Shown here piece after piece: positions 55,937-64,000 of a DNA stretch of 64,000 nt. Below the pieces are notes generated by a model. That model made no database searches. It saw nothing but the letters and a program-made list of their open reading frames with translations, and was not told the DNA's origin. The stretch covers positions 248,001 through 312,000 of the forward strand of contig NZ_CP009149.1 in assembly GCF_000739065.1 (NCBI RefSeq), in the 5' to 3' direction. Source of the DNA: Methanocaldococcus bathoardescens (GTDB lineage Archaea > AGJL01 > Methanococci > Methanococcales > Methanocaldococcaceae). Each line of letters opens with the position of its first letter. Positions within the stretch are counted from its first letter, which is position 1. The position numbers and the translations under genes were made by a program.

Positions 55937-56437
55937 TTGGCTGAATTAAAAAATTTTGCCAAAATATTTTTGACTGGGATATATGAGAACTTAGAGAGAA
56001 TTATCTTTGGGTCTGAAAGATACACAAGCTTAGAGATGAGAAAAGCAATATTAACAGGAACTGTTAAGATTCCAAAAACAGTTATTGAAGAGCTCTGCAT
56101 TGGTTGTGAAGGATGTGCTAATGTTTGCCCAACTAATGCAATTGAGATGATTCCAATTGAGCCAGTTAAAATAACTGAAAACTATGTTAAAGACAAAATA
56201 CCAAAAATTAATCCAGAAAAATGTGTATATTGCCTATATTGCCACGACTTTTGTCCAGTTTTTTCTGTGTTTAATGAAATATCTCCAATACATCCAAGAG
56301 ATGTTGGTGAAGATTATATAGAGATTGATGTATCAAAATTACTACAGAAAAAAGTAGAAATTTCTGAAGAGCAAATTAATAAGATTAGCTCTATATTATC
56401 AATCAACTTAAGAAGAATTATTAAGGATAAATCTTAA
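55937..56437 (+). CDS. ehbL: Ehb 2[4Fe-4S] ferredoxin-like subunit
   Basis: 166 residues with two cluster motifs in CIGCEGCANVCPTNAIEM and CVYCLYCHDFCPVFSVF, flanked by helical ends. TTG 55937 as start gives GGTGAT-4 nt-TTG, identical to the 750 gene, and ends the upstream overlap; the longer frame from ATG 55901 overlaps ehbK by 19 nt. Last Ehb gene visible here; the large and small hydrogenase subunits are not in this window. Confidence 0.82.
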   Translation: MAELKNFAKIFLTGIYENLERIIFGSERYTSLEMRKAILTGTVKIPKTVIEELCIGCEGCANVCPTNAIEMIPIEPVKITENYVKDKIPKINPEKCVYCLYCHDFCPVFSVFNEISPIHPRDVGEDYIEIDVSKLLQKKVEISEEQINKISSILSINLRRIIKDKS

Positions 56438-56441
56438 AAAT

Positions 56442-58832
56442 TTAAATTGTTGGTAGGCATCCATTTCTTAATATAGTTTTGTCATCTACTTTCCATCCTC
56501 TTCTAACTGCATTTACATGTTTATGAGCATAATGCACAGGAGCTGGTAGTTTCATTTTATCAGGCATAAGTTGAGAGAAATTAATTTTAGTCAGCAGTAT
56601 TAGCTGTTTTATATCTTTTTCTTCAATTTTTACTCTCTTATAACTTCCATCATCAATGTGGTATTTTTCTACAATTTTAATAGGTTGTTTTAAAAATCTT
56701 TTATAATAATGAGATGAAACATAATATGCCCTCCCGAATTTTGTATATGCATTTTTACCTTCAGGAACTGCTTTTTTATTTTTAATATCATTTTTAATAT
56801 CAAAGAATCTTAATTTTGTAGATTTCCTGACATCAATATATATAATTTCAAAACCATACTTTTTTGATATTAGGGATAATTTTTCTAATTCCTTTTTGAA
56901 TATTCTTCCATCTTTTAGTAGGAGAATTTTAATTTTTCTTTTGTTATTTAGGTTTAAGTGTGGAACTAATTCACTATAGACTTTTGCAAACAATTTATCA
57001 TATTTTGCAATTTCACTTGATGTATGGACATCTTCAAAAGTTACAGTTGTAATAACATGTCCATGACAGTTATAAATTATAGCAGAACCACCAATGCCTT
57101 TCATTTTATCATTTTCATCTTTTTCTTTGGTAATATCATACCCAATTATAAAATCATAATCTCCCAACTCCTCACTGAAAGAAAATAAATACATCCCCAT
57201 TTTGTGAAAGAACTGGGATAAGATGCTGTTAATAAATGGTTTTTTAAAATCATCGTCATTTAAACATCTTTTTAAATTAAATGGATACATAAATTGATGA
57301 AATGTTGTTTGTTGATAGGAGAAAAGATGAGATTTTAATTCATCAAATTCATTATTTGGAAGTTTTGGAGAGATACAAATTAAAAATGGTTGTTCTTTTT
57401 CTTCTAAATTATTTAAAACTGTTTGAGTTATTATTGCACGAGAATTAGCATAATCCTCAAAATCTATTTCTTTTTCTAATTTTATTTCAATTTTTGGAAT
57501 GTTTTTGTCTAATTTATGTAAGATTGACAATTTTCTAAAAATATCTTTTATGAAATTTAACTCTACGTCTGAAATATTAGAGTAGAATATATAAATACCA
57601 ATTTTTTCTTTTTCTTTCAGCATTGGTGGAATTACTAATGGGAGAAATATTTCTCTATCATTCAACCTTTTATTAAAAATCCAGTCAAATAAATACATTA
57701 GTTTTAAGTAGTTATATGTTTTAATTCCGTTTTTTGTTCTTAATTTTATATTTATTTTTGGAACTGTGGAAAGTTGTGCCATTACATACCCATCTTTTGT
57801 AAGAATATTTGAAAATTCTCCGTCAAAGTCAATAAGATTTCCGTACATACCTAAAATTTGTTTTACTGTTTCTAATTCATATAAAAATTTACCTCTATCT
57901 AAAATAATCTTTTGAGTTTTTTCATCAATTCCCTTATACAATAAGGCATTTTTAGTATGGTATATGTCTCTTTTCTCTTCTCCAATGAGTATATAGCAAT
58001 GAATATCCTCTCCCCCTACTCTGATAGGTATACCTTTTTCTTTATAGTAATTATTTATATCTTCAACATATTTCCAATATTCTTTTTCCTTAGGATTTAT
58101 AATTTTCTTAATTTTTACTTTTTTTCTTTTTGCTCCTTTTCTTGATGTAGTAATAAAGACATTACCTTCTAATAAATCTCTTTTTAATTTATCGATATCG
58201 ATTTTATTACTTTTTAACATTTCATATATAGTTTCTGAGCTTATAATTCTATGCTTTGGCATAACTACTAAAAAATAGTTCTCATTTTCGTCAGATTCAA
58301 CTGTTATAGTAAAGTATGTTAGTATTTTTTGTCCAATATCTTCTGAAAGTTCTTCTTCTTTATATTCTATTAACTTTCTTATTGCAGGATGGGCCTTAAT
58401 CGCTCCTAAAACTATCTTCTCTTTAGTTTCCCAATTTAATTCATACCAATTTACTTTTTCTTCATTAATAATCTCAAAATTGATTTCACTTTCATATTTT
58501 TTCGTTACATAATCCAATAATGTTTTATTTTTTATATCCTTAATTCCCAAATCTTTCATTCTCTTTTCTAACTCCTCACTTTTTAAATCTTTTATTTTTT
58601 TATTTAATATCCTTTTCCAAATATAAAACGAAAATTCATTTTTTAATGGATTGTAATCTCCAATATAAACTCCCCCAAGAGTCGCAACAATTGAATAGAG
58701 TAATTTCTCAATATCTTCTTTTTCATCCAAATAATTAATTTTACACACTATTCTTACACAATTTTTTGAAACAACATCAATAAAATGTTTGTTTATTAAA
58801 AATGAGTTTGTGTAATACCAATTTTCTTCCAT
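56442..58832 (-). CDS. Long prokaryotic Argonaute with apparent D-E-D-H catalytic set
   Basis: 796 residues from ATG 58832 (GGTGAAC before it). Domain order fits N, PAZ-like, MID, PIWI. The C-terminal PIWI half shows GDYDFIIGYDITKEKD (D566), SSEIAKYDKLF (E607), KILLLKDGRIFKKELEKL (D641) and PAPVHYAHKHVNAVRRGW with H770 in the fourth position, a D-E-D-H arrangement as in some active eukaryotic Argonautes; the M. jannaschii enzyme has Asp there. The MID part reads SYQQTTFHQFM and NSILSQFFHKMG. Nucleic-acid-guided nuclease by family. It lies 5 nt from ehbL (convergent) and no nuclease or helicase partner is adjacent. Confidence 0.9.
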   Translation of the reverse strand: MEENWYYTNSFLINKHFIDVVSKNCVRIVCKINYLDEKEDIEKLLYSIVATLGGVYIGDYNPLKNEFSFYIWKRILNKKIKDLKSEELEKRMKDLGIKDIKNKTLLDYVTKKYESEINFEIINEEKVNWYELNWETKEKIVLGAIKAHPAIRKLIEYKEEELSEDIGQKILTYFTITVESDENENYFLVVMPKHRIISSETIYEMLKSNKIDIDKLKRDLLEGNVFITTSRKGAKRKKVKIKKIINPKEKEYWKYVEDINNYYKEKGIPIRVGGEDIHCYILIGEEKRDIYHTKNALLYKGIDEKTQKIILDRGKFLYELETVKQILGMYGNLIDFDGEFSNILTKDGYVMAQLSTVPKINIKLRTKNGIKTYNYLKLMYLFDWIFNKRLNDREIFLPLVIPPMLKEKEKIGIYIFYSNISDVELNFIKDIFRKLSILHKLDKNIPKIEIKLEKEIDFEDYANSRAIITQTVLNNLEEKEQPFLICISPKLPNNEFDELKSHLFSYQQTTFHQFMYPFNLKRCLNDDDFKKPFINSILSQFFHKMGMYLFSFSEELGDYDFIIGYDITKEKDENDKMKGIGGSAIIYNCHGHVITTVTFEDVHTSSEIAKYDKLFAKVYSELVPHLNLNNKRKIKILLLKDGRIFKKELEKLSLISKKYGFEIIYIDVRKSTKLRFFDIKNDIKNKKAVPEGKNAYTKFGRAYYVSSHYYKRFLKQPIKIVEKYHIDDGSYKRVKIEEKDIKQLILLTKINFSQLMPDKMKLPAPVHYAHKHVNAVRRGWKVDDKTILRNGCLPTI

Positions 58833-59011
58833 ATTGTTCACCACATTTATTTACAATCTTTAGTGGTTGGATATTTACAATAATAATTTCGAGTATAATA
58901 TTTAATAAATATTACGGTTTTACAAATAAAAAACAAATAATTAACTCTACTGATTTGTTTAGAATAATATTTAAAACATTTAAACTAAAAAAAGAGTAAT
59001 TCACAAAAATT

Positions 59012-60394
59012 TTATAAATCTGCTTCCTTTATAGCATCATACAACGCATTACAGAGATAAATAATTTCTTCCTCTGTTATTGATAATGGTGGAACTAATA
59101 TGACTACATTACCTATTGGTCTCATGTAGATACCTTTTTCAAGTAATTTATCTGCAACTCTATAGCCAGCTTTATATCCGTAAGGGTAGGGCTCTTTTGT
59201 TTCTTTATCTTTTACAAGTTCAATTCCAACCATAAAGCCTCTTCCCCTAATATCCCCAACATGTTCAAGTTCTTTTAATTTTCTAAGTTCTTCATGGAAA
59301 AGCTTTATTTTTGGTTGAATATTTTCTATTACATTTTCTTTCTCAAAAATCTCTAATGTTGCTAATGCAGCAGAGCATAAAAGTTGATTTCCAGTGTATG
59401 TATGCCCATGGTAAAACTGCTTACTCTCTCCAAAATCTCCAAGGAACATATTGTATATTTCATCAGTTGTAAGTGTTGCTGCTAATGGCAAATACCCTCC
59501 AGTTATCCCTTTCCCAAGGCAGAGAATGTCTGGTTTTTCTAATTTTTTTAGCTCTTCATTATCACAGAAAAACATTTTTCCAGTTCTTCCAAATCCAGTT
59601 GCTACCTCATCAAGAATAAAGATTACATCATTCTCCTTACATGCCTTTGCTACTCCCTCAATATACCCATCTGGAAATGGTATCATTCCAGCAGAGCCCA
59701 TAACTCCTCCTTCAAGGATAACGCAAAATACCTCCTCGCTATGTTTCTCAATTAACTCAACAATTTCATTTAAACACTCCATTCCACAGCCTTTTTCATT
59801 TCTCTCATCAGTATCTCTGAAGTTGTAGTATTTGCATCTGTAACAGTAAGGAGGGTCTGCATGATAACCTTTAAATAATAGCGGTTTAAATACCCCATGG
59901 AAAAGCTCACTACCTCCAACACTCATTGCTCCAACAGTATCTCCATGATAACCCTCTTTAACTGAAATAAATTTAGTTCTTCCTTTATCTCCCCTCAAAA
60001 CATAATACTCAAATGCCATCTTAACTGCAATTTCAACAGCTTCTGCACCATCCTCAGAATAGAACACTTTTGTTAAATGCTTTGGAGTAATGTCTATTAA
60101 TTTTTTTGCCAATAAAATAGAAGGGACGTTTCCACAGCCTAAAAGTGTTGAGTGACAGATTTTATCTGCCTGATTTTTTATTGCTTCAATAATTTCCTTT
60201 CTACTATGTCCAAATAGGTTACACCATATAGATGAGACAGCATCCAAATATCTATTTCCATAAATATCAATTAAATAATTCCCCTCTCCTCTCTCTATAA
60301 TTAAGTTTTTTGATTCTCTATACTCTTTCATTTGCGTATAAGGATGCCAAACATATTCCTTATCCCATTTATCAAGTAATTCTGGGTTTTTCAT
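59012..60394 (-). CDS. bioA: DAPA aminotransferase (biotin synthesis)
   Basis: Converts 7-keto-8-aminopelargonate to 7,8-diaminopelargonate with SAM. PLP site features: KWDKEYVWHPYTQMKEY at the start, YSEDGAEAVEIAVKMA, VSIREGYHGDTVGAMS-like VKEGYHGDTVGAMSVGG, FILDEVATGFGRTGK and GKGITGGYLPLAA with the lysine. Start ATG 60394 after GGTGGTGTTT. Last gene of the bio cluster in transcription order. Confidence 0.96.
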   Translation of the reverse strand: MKNPELLDKWDKEYVWHPYTQMKEYRESKNLIIERGEGNYLIDIYGNRYLDAVSSIWCNLFGHSRKEIIEAIKNQADKICHSTLLGCGNVPSILLAKKLIDITPKHLTKVFYSEDGAEAVEIAVKMAFEYYVLRGDKGRTKFISVKEGYHGDTVGAMSVGGSELFHGVFKPLLFKGYHADPPYCYRCKYYNFRDTDERNEKGCGMECLNEIVELIEKHSEEVFCVILEGGVMGSAGMIPFPDGYIEGVAKACKENDVIFILDEVATGFGRTGKMFFCDNEELKKLEKPDILCLGKGITGGYLPLAATLTTDEIYNMFLGDFGESKQFYHGHTYTGNQLLCSAALATLEIFEKENVIENIQPKIKLFHEELRKLKELEHVGDIRGRGFMVGIELVKDKETKEPYPYGYKAGYRVADKLLEKGIYMRPIGNVVILVPPLSITEEEIIYLCNALYDAIKEADL

Positions 60395-60420
60395 AAACAC
60401 CACCTCTTATATATTAAATT

Positions 60421-61065
60421 TTACATTATTTTCTCAAAATCAATTTCAAAATCTTCTCTATTTTTAACAATTCCAATTATCTCAATATTTCCAACTTTTT
60501 CAATTGTCTCAAAGGTTTTCTCATAATAAAGAACTTCACTCAAATCAGTTATGCAGTTGATAATAACCCCTCTAACATTAATCCCCTTATTTCTCAAATG
60601 TTCAACAGTTAGTAAAGTGTGGTTAATAGTCCCTAAATTAGGTCTTGAAACAACAACCGCATCTAAATCTAAAAATTTAATCAAATCACTCATTAAAAAG
60701 TTCTCTTTTATTGGAACACAAACCCCTCCAGCTCCTTCAACAATCAAAAAATCATATTTTTCCTTTAAAATATTATAAGCATTTTTTATTTTCTCTTTTA
60801 TCTCATCTAAAGAGATGTTGTAATTTTCAACTTCAAACGCAATATTTGGGGATAAGGGAAGTTTTAAATTAATAGGATTCATTAAATCCAAATCATCGTC
60901 AGTTTTTAGAATATTTTTTAAAGTTAATGTATCTTCTCTCCCCCCTGTCTCAACTGGCTTTAAATATCCAACATTAACGCCTATTTTCTTTAAATTCTCT
61001 GCCAAAATTGATGAAACATAGGTTTTCCCTACACCAGTATCTGTTCCTGTCACAAATATCATCAT
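60421..61065 (-). CDS. bioD: Dethiobiotin synthetase
   Basis: ATP-dependent ring closure, diaminopelargonate to dethiobiotin. P loop FVTGTDTGVGKTYVSS, YLKPVETGG, FLIVEGAGGVCVPI and VVSRPNLGTINHTLLTVEHLR are present. Two ATG codons in a row (61065, 61062) after GGGTGGG; the second may be the true start. Followed by bioA, 26 nt downstream. Confidence 0.95.
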   Translation of the reverse strand: MMIFVTGTDTGVGKTYVSSILAENLKKIGVNVGYLKPVETGGREDTLTLKNILKTDDDLDLMNPINLKLPLSPNIAFEVENYNISLDEIKEKIKNAYNILKEKYDFLIVEGAGGVCVPIKENFLMSDLIKFLDLDAVVVSRPNLGTINHTLLTVEHLRNKGINVRGVIINCITDLSEVLYYEKTFETIEKVGNIEIIGIVKNREDFEIDFEKIM

Positions 61066-61121
61066 CCCACCCTATCAAAATTTTTAATCTATTGTTTAAA
61101 TAACTTATCCACAAAATAATG

Positions 61122-61150
61122 ATAATCGTAATTATTATAATCGCAATTAT
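61122..61150. promoter_or_regulatory. Tandem palindromes upstream of bioD
   Basis: ATAATCGTAATTAT at 61122-61135 and ATAATCGCAATTAT at 61137-61150, a 15-bp repeat each of which is near-palindromic, inside a larger palindrome (AATGATAAT to ATTATCATT). It lies about 57 nt before the bioD start and is likely an operator for biotin control. It is unlike the bacterial BirA operator. Confidence 0.5.
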
Positions 61151-61222
61151 CATTGGTAAAAAAATACAAATAAATGCTTTATTTCATTTAGAAAGAAACT
61201 AAAAAGAGAGAAGTATTAATTT

Positions 61223-62335
61223 CTAATTATAAACCTCTCTAATCTTCCCACACAACAATTCAAAATCTTCTTTTTTATGTCCAACATTTATACTTACTCT
61301 TATTCTTTCTAAACCTTTTGGAACTGTTGGATACCTAATTCCCACACAGAAGATATTATTTTTTATTAGATGCTCAGCTATCTCCATAGTTTTTTCTTTA
61401 AAAATGAATGGATAGATTGGTGTTATATTGTTATTTTTAATAAATCCATATTTTTTAAAAACATCATTTGCTATTTTTATGTTTTTTTGAAGCTTTTTAA
61501 CTATATCAGTCTCTTCAATAATTTCAAATGCTTTAATGCAACCTTCAACAACATGAGGGGGCAGAGCAGTTGAAAAAATAAAACTCCTCGAAGTGTTTAT
61601 TAAATACTCTACAACCTCCTCAATCCCACAGACGAATCCTCCTAATCCCCCAATAGCCTTTGATAAAGTCCCAATTTGGATAATGTTGTCAGAGGGTTTT
61701 AAATTGAAGTGTTTTAATGTCCCTTTCCCATCTCCCAAAACTCCTGTTCCATGGGCATCATCAATAATTAAAATAGCATTAAACTCATCCGCTATTTTCT
61801 TTAAATCTCTAAGAGGGGCAACATCACCATCCATACTAAAAACACCATCAGTTATAATAAATAAATTGTTGTATTTTTTCCAATTCTCCTCAATTAAATT
61901 GGTTAAATGCTCTACATCACAATGATTGTAAATTAAAACATCTGCTTTACTTAACCTACAACCATCAATAATTGATGCATGATTTAATTTATCACTTAAA
62001 ATTAAATCTCCTTTTTTGCAAAGAGCAGAGACAACCCCAACATTTGTAGCATAGCCAGATGAATAAACTAAAGCTCTTTCTGTTCCTTTAAACTCCGCTA
62101 TCTTCTCCTCCAATCTTTGATGGTTTATATTTCCAGATGTTAATCTTGAACCTGTTGAACCAACTCCATATTTTAGTCCTTCTTTAACTGCCTCAACAAC
62201 TTCCGGATGCTTTGATAGGCATAGGTAATCATTTGAAGAAAAATCCAAAATATTATTTTCTTTTTTTCTCAAAAATCTATACAATCCATTGCTTTTTATT
62301 ATTTCAATTTCTCTTCTCAATTTTTCCCTAAACAT
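61223..62335 (-). CDS. bioF: 8-amino-7-oxononanoate synthase
   Basis: PLP enzyme that joins pimeloyl-CoA and alanine. Motifs: FSSNDYLCLSKHPEV, SGYATNVGVVSALC, FSMDGDVAPL, IIDDAHGTGVLG and the PLP lysine in TLSKAIGGLGGFVCG. 370 residues, a normal length. Second gene in the bio cluster; bioW lies 12 nt upstream. Confidence 0.96.
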   Translation of the reverse strand: MFREKLRREIEIIKSNGLYRFLRKKENNILDFSSNDYLCLSKHPEVVEAVKEGLKYGVGSTGSRLTSGNINHQRLEEKIAEFKGTERALVYSSGYATNVGVVSALCKKGDLILSDKLNHASIIDGCRLSKADVLIYNHCDVEHLTNLIEENWKKYNNLFIITDGVFSMDGDVAPLRDLKKIADEFNAILIIDDAHGTGVLGDGKGTLKHFNLKPSDNIIQIGTLSKAIGGLGGFVCGIEEVVEYLINTSRSFIFSTALPPHVVEGCIKAFEIIEETDIVKKLQKNIKIANDVFKKYGFIKNNNITPIYPFIFKEKTMEIAEHLIKNNIFCVGIRYPTVPKGLERIRVSINVGHKKEDFELLCGKIREVYN

Positions 62336-62347
62336 AAAAATCCCTTT

Positions 62348-63049
62348 TTATTTTATAATGAATGGCTTGTTTTCTAATTTATCTATTAAATCCTCCACAT
62401 CAACATCATCTTTGACAAAAAATACTCTTCCTCCATTCTCTCCTTTTTCTTTTAAATTTGTAATCCTGAAATATCCTTTTTTTGTTGCAACGTAGCCAGT
62501 TGTGTAACTTTTATTATCTGAAGTGCAGAGCTCCGCTATAATTCCCAAATGAATAACCTTAGATGCTATTGCAATGGCATCAACAGTTCTTTCTGTCCCC
62601 AATTTTTCTTTTAGGATTTTCTCTTTTAATTCTTTTGTTGTATCAATGTTTTTAACCCTAACCCCCCTTTCTTTATCTGGCTCTAACCTCTCTCCTCTTA
62701 AATTTAAAATTGCCGCCCCTCTCATTCCTCCTTTATCGATAATTTTAAATGCATAGTCGATTACTTCATCAAGAATTCCCTCATTTCTTAATATTTCCCT
62801 TGCCTTTTCTCTTGCCTCTTCTTTATTTCTGCATTTTATTGTTTTTATTGGCAAGTGGTTAATGTATTCTATCTCTTCCTTAATCTCTTCAATTTTTATA
62901 TTTATAAAATCTGGACTTCCATTTTCATGTGTTAAGGCTCTCCTAATTAATTCTTTTGCAACATCTTCAATTTCTTCTTTATTTACAATTCTCTCCGCCC
63001 CAGAAATGTGTTTTCCATTTTTTGATGCCCTCATCTTTATACTATACAT
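62348..63049 (-). CDS. bioW: 6-carboxyhexanoate-CoA ligase (pimeloyl-CoA synthetase)
   Basis: Activates pimelate with CoA at the start of biotin synthesis. The BioW pattern is recognisable: [20 protein letters not shown] at the start, [19 protein letters not shown] (in part), [30 protein letters not shown] (in part [14 protein letters not shown]) and [20 protein letters not shown] 63049 follows GGTGAATT. First gene in the cluster, implying pimelate as the biotin precursor rather than the BioC/BioH route. Confidence 0.93.
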   Translation of the reverse strand: MYSIKMRASKNGKHISGAERIVNKEEIEDVAKELIRRALTHENGSPDFINIKIEEIKEEIEYINHLPIKTIKCRNKEEAREKAREILRNEGILDEVIDYAFKIIDKGGMRGAAILNLRGERLEPDKERGVRVKNIDTTKELKEKILKEKLGTERTVDAIAIASKVIHLGIIAELCTSDNKSYTTGYVATKKGYFRITNLKEKGENGGRVFFVKDDVDVEDLIDKLENKPFIIK

Positions 63050-63231
63050 AAATAATTCACCAGACAATTTAAATTTTGTAAATTTTCATTATTCTATTAA
63101 AAAATCAGAAAATAAAATAATATATTTATTTTGGTAATTTTTAAGAAATTATTTACTTAAGTATTTATGCCATCAATATACAGCATACTATTAGGAGCTG
63201 CATTTTTGACTATATAAATAAAGGTGATAGT

Positions 63232-63888
63232 TTGAGATTTGATTTCCATACGCATACAGTTTTTAGTGATGGGGAATTAATTCCATCAGAGTTAGTTAGA
63301 AGGGCTAAGGTTTTAAAACATAAAGCTATAGCTATAACAGACCATGCTGACTTTAGTAATTATAAAGAATTGATTGAAAAAACTACTATTGCCAAAGAAG
63401 AGTTAAAAAAATACTGGGATGATATTATTGTTATTGTTGGTGTAGAGTTAACTCACATCCCACCAAAATCCATTCCAAAAATGGCAAAAAAAGCTAAGGA
63501 TTTAGGGGCTGAGATTGTTGTAGTTCATGGGGAAACAGTTGTTGAACCAGTTGAGGAAAAAACCAATTACTATGCCTCAATATCTGAAGATGTTGATATT
63601 TTAGCTCATCCAGGATTTATTGATAAAGAAATTGCTGAAAATTTAAAAGAAAATGATATATTTGTTGAAATTACTTCGAGAAGAGGGCATAATATAACAA
63701 ATGGTTTTGTAGCTAATATTGCGAGAGAATTTGGATTAAAAACTTTGATAAATACAGATACTCACGCTCCAGGAGATTTAATTGATGCTGAGTTTGCAAA
63801 AAAAGTTGGTTTAGGGGCAGGATTAACAAATAAAGAGTTGGAAAAGACATTGTTGGATTATCCAAAAGAGTTATTGAAGAGAATATAA
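63232..63888 (+). CDS. PHP-domain phosphoesterase
   Basis: 218-residue metal-dependent phosphoesterase-type protein. DFHTHTVFSDG, AITDHADFS, GVELTHIPPKSI, VVVHGETVVEP, ILAHPGFI and INTDTHAPGDL are the PHP motifs with metal-binding His/Asp. TTG 63232 is the start, with GGTGATAG just upstream. It is divergent from the bio genes; substrate not known. Confidence 0.85.
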   Translation: MRFDFHTHTVFSDGELIPSELVRRAKVLKHKAIAITDHADFSNYKELIEKTTIAKEELKKYWDDIIVIVGVELTHIPPKSIPKMAKKAKDLGAEIVVVHGETVVEPVEEKTNYYASISEDVDILAHPGFIDKEIAENLKENDIFVEITSRRGHNITNGFVANIAREFGLKTLINTDTHAPGDLIDAEFAKKVGLGAGLTNKELEKTLLDYPKELLKRI

Positions 63889-63896
63889 ATATGTCA

Positions 63897-64000
63897 TTAT
63901 TGAGGGAGAATGGATTCTATATCCAATAACAACTGAAATTTCTTAAGTATGGCATTCCCCAGTTCGTTGAGTATTGGGCAACACTCATTAATTTTTTTGT
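63897..64000 (-). CDS. 3' end of a gene cut by the window, unknown
   Basis: On the minus strand the last bases form an open frame of about 34 codons ending at TAA 63897, reading INECCPILNELGNAILKKF and DIESILPQ. Helical and charged, with a plausible real ending; not identifiable from this fragment. Convergent with the PHP gene, 8 nt apart. Confidence 0.45.
   Translation of the reverse strand, partial: KKINECCPILNELGNAILKKFQLLLDIESILPQ

Noticed and set aside
1-64000. Search for tRNA and rRNA genes
   Set aside because: In such an AT-rich genome these stand out as GC-rich blocks with a T-arm GTTCRA motif; I saw none, although a scan by eye can miss one.
63940-64000. Possible insertion-sequence end in the last bases
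   Set aside because: No inverted repeat or transposase motif visible; a minus-strand coding frame with a stop at 63897 fits better.

Overview
The window is an AT-rich archaeal chromosome segment that reads as a hyperthermophilic methanogen of the genus Methanocaldococcus, close to but not obviously identical with M. jannaschii. Reasons: part of an Ehb-type energy-converting hydrogenase operon with polyferredoxins, archaeal Mre11/Rad50, archaeal-type phosphoglycerate mutase, F420-type FdhB, GGTGA/GGAGG ribosome sites about 4-8 nt before starts, TTTATATA promoters, and the CRISPR repeat type familiar from this genus. Genus placement is inference from remembered family and gene-order knowledge; no search was run.

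Layout. 1-4220: the tail of an oligopeptide/nickel-type ABC importer operon plus a SAM methyltransferase. 4190-6025: a decayed two-gene ATPase/TOPRIM cassette. 6077-9894: small proteins, phosphoglycerate mutase, a PP-loop-like protein and a TIM-barrel protein. 10018-16062: a redox cluster (HgdB/HgdC-type dehydratase-like proteins, short FdhA, FdhB, a DUF523-like Fe-S protein, two YeeE/YedE half-transporters) with palindromic sites in its divergent promoter region. 16209-29845: mostly housekeeping genes (NAD(P)HX repair, aldolase-like, TrmO, TatD, PyrB, CobM/CbiF, LemA, GMP synthase glutaminase). 29865-39037: an ATPase, methionine aminopeptidase, a Drg-type GTPase, an ArsR regulator, MobB, Mre11, Rad50 and a PIN-domain protein. 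39107-40529: a 21-repeat CRISPR array without cas genes, with its probable leader on the right. 40930-51067: a NSS amino-acid symporter (frameshifted) with its tiny MetS-type subunit, a secreted Lon-type protease, an MFS transporter, a Clp1-like kinase, CobD, aconitase X, a radical SAM protein and a TIM-barrel protein. 51228-56437: the membrane and polyferredoxin part of the Ehb hydrogenase. 56442-58832: a long prokaryotic Argonaute. 59012-63049: a complete pimelate-to-dethiobiotin biotin gene set (bioW, bioF, bioD, bioA) with tandem palindromes before bioD. 63232-64000: a PHP phosphoesterase and the end of one more gene.

The most unusual things are: (i) an Argonaute with an apparently intact D-E-D-H catalytic set, sitting outside the Mre11-Rad50 locus where the characterised M. 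jannaschii Argonaute lies; (ii) a family of about 97-bp terminal-inverted-repeat elements placed exactly at gene 3' ends, in two cases supplying the last codons and stop of the gene; (iii) other hairpin elements flanked by duplicated gene ends; and (iv) several frameshifts that look like single-base insertions in homopolymer runs, affecting the symporter, the decayed ATPase and a small basic protein.
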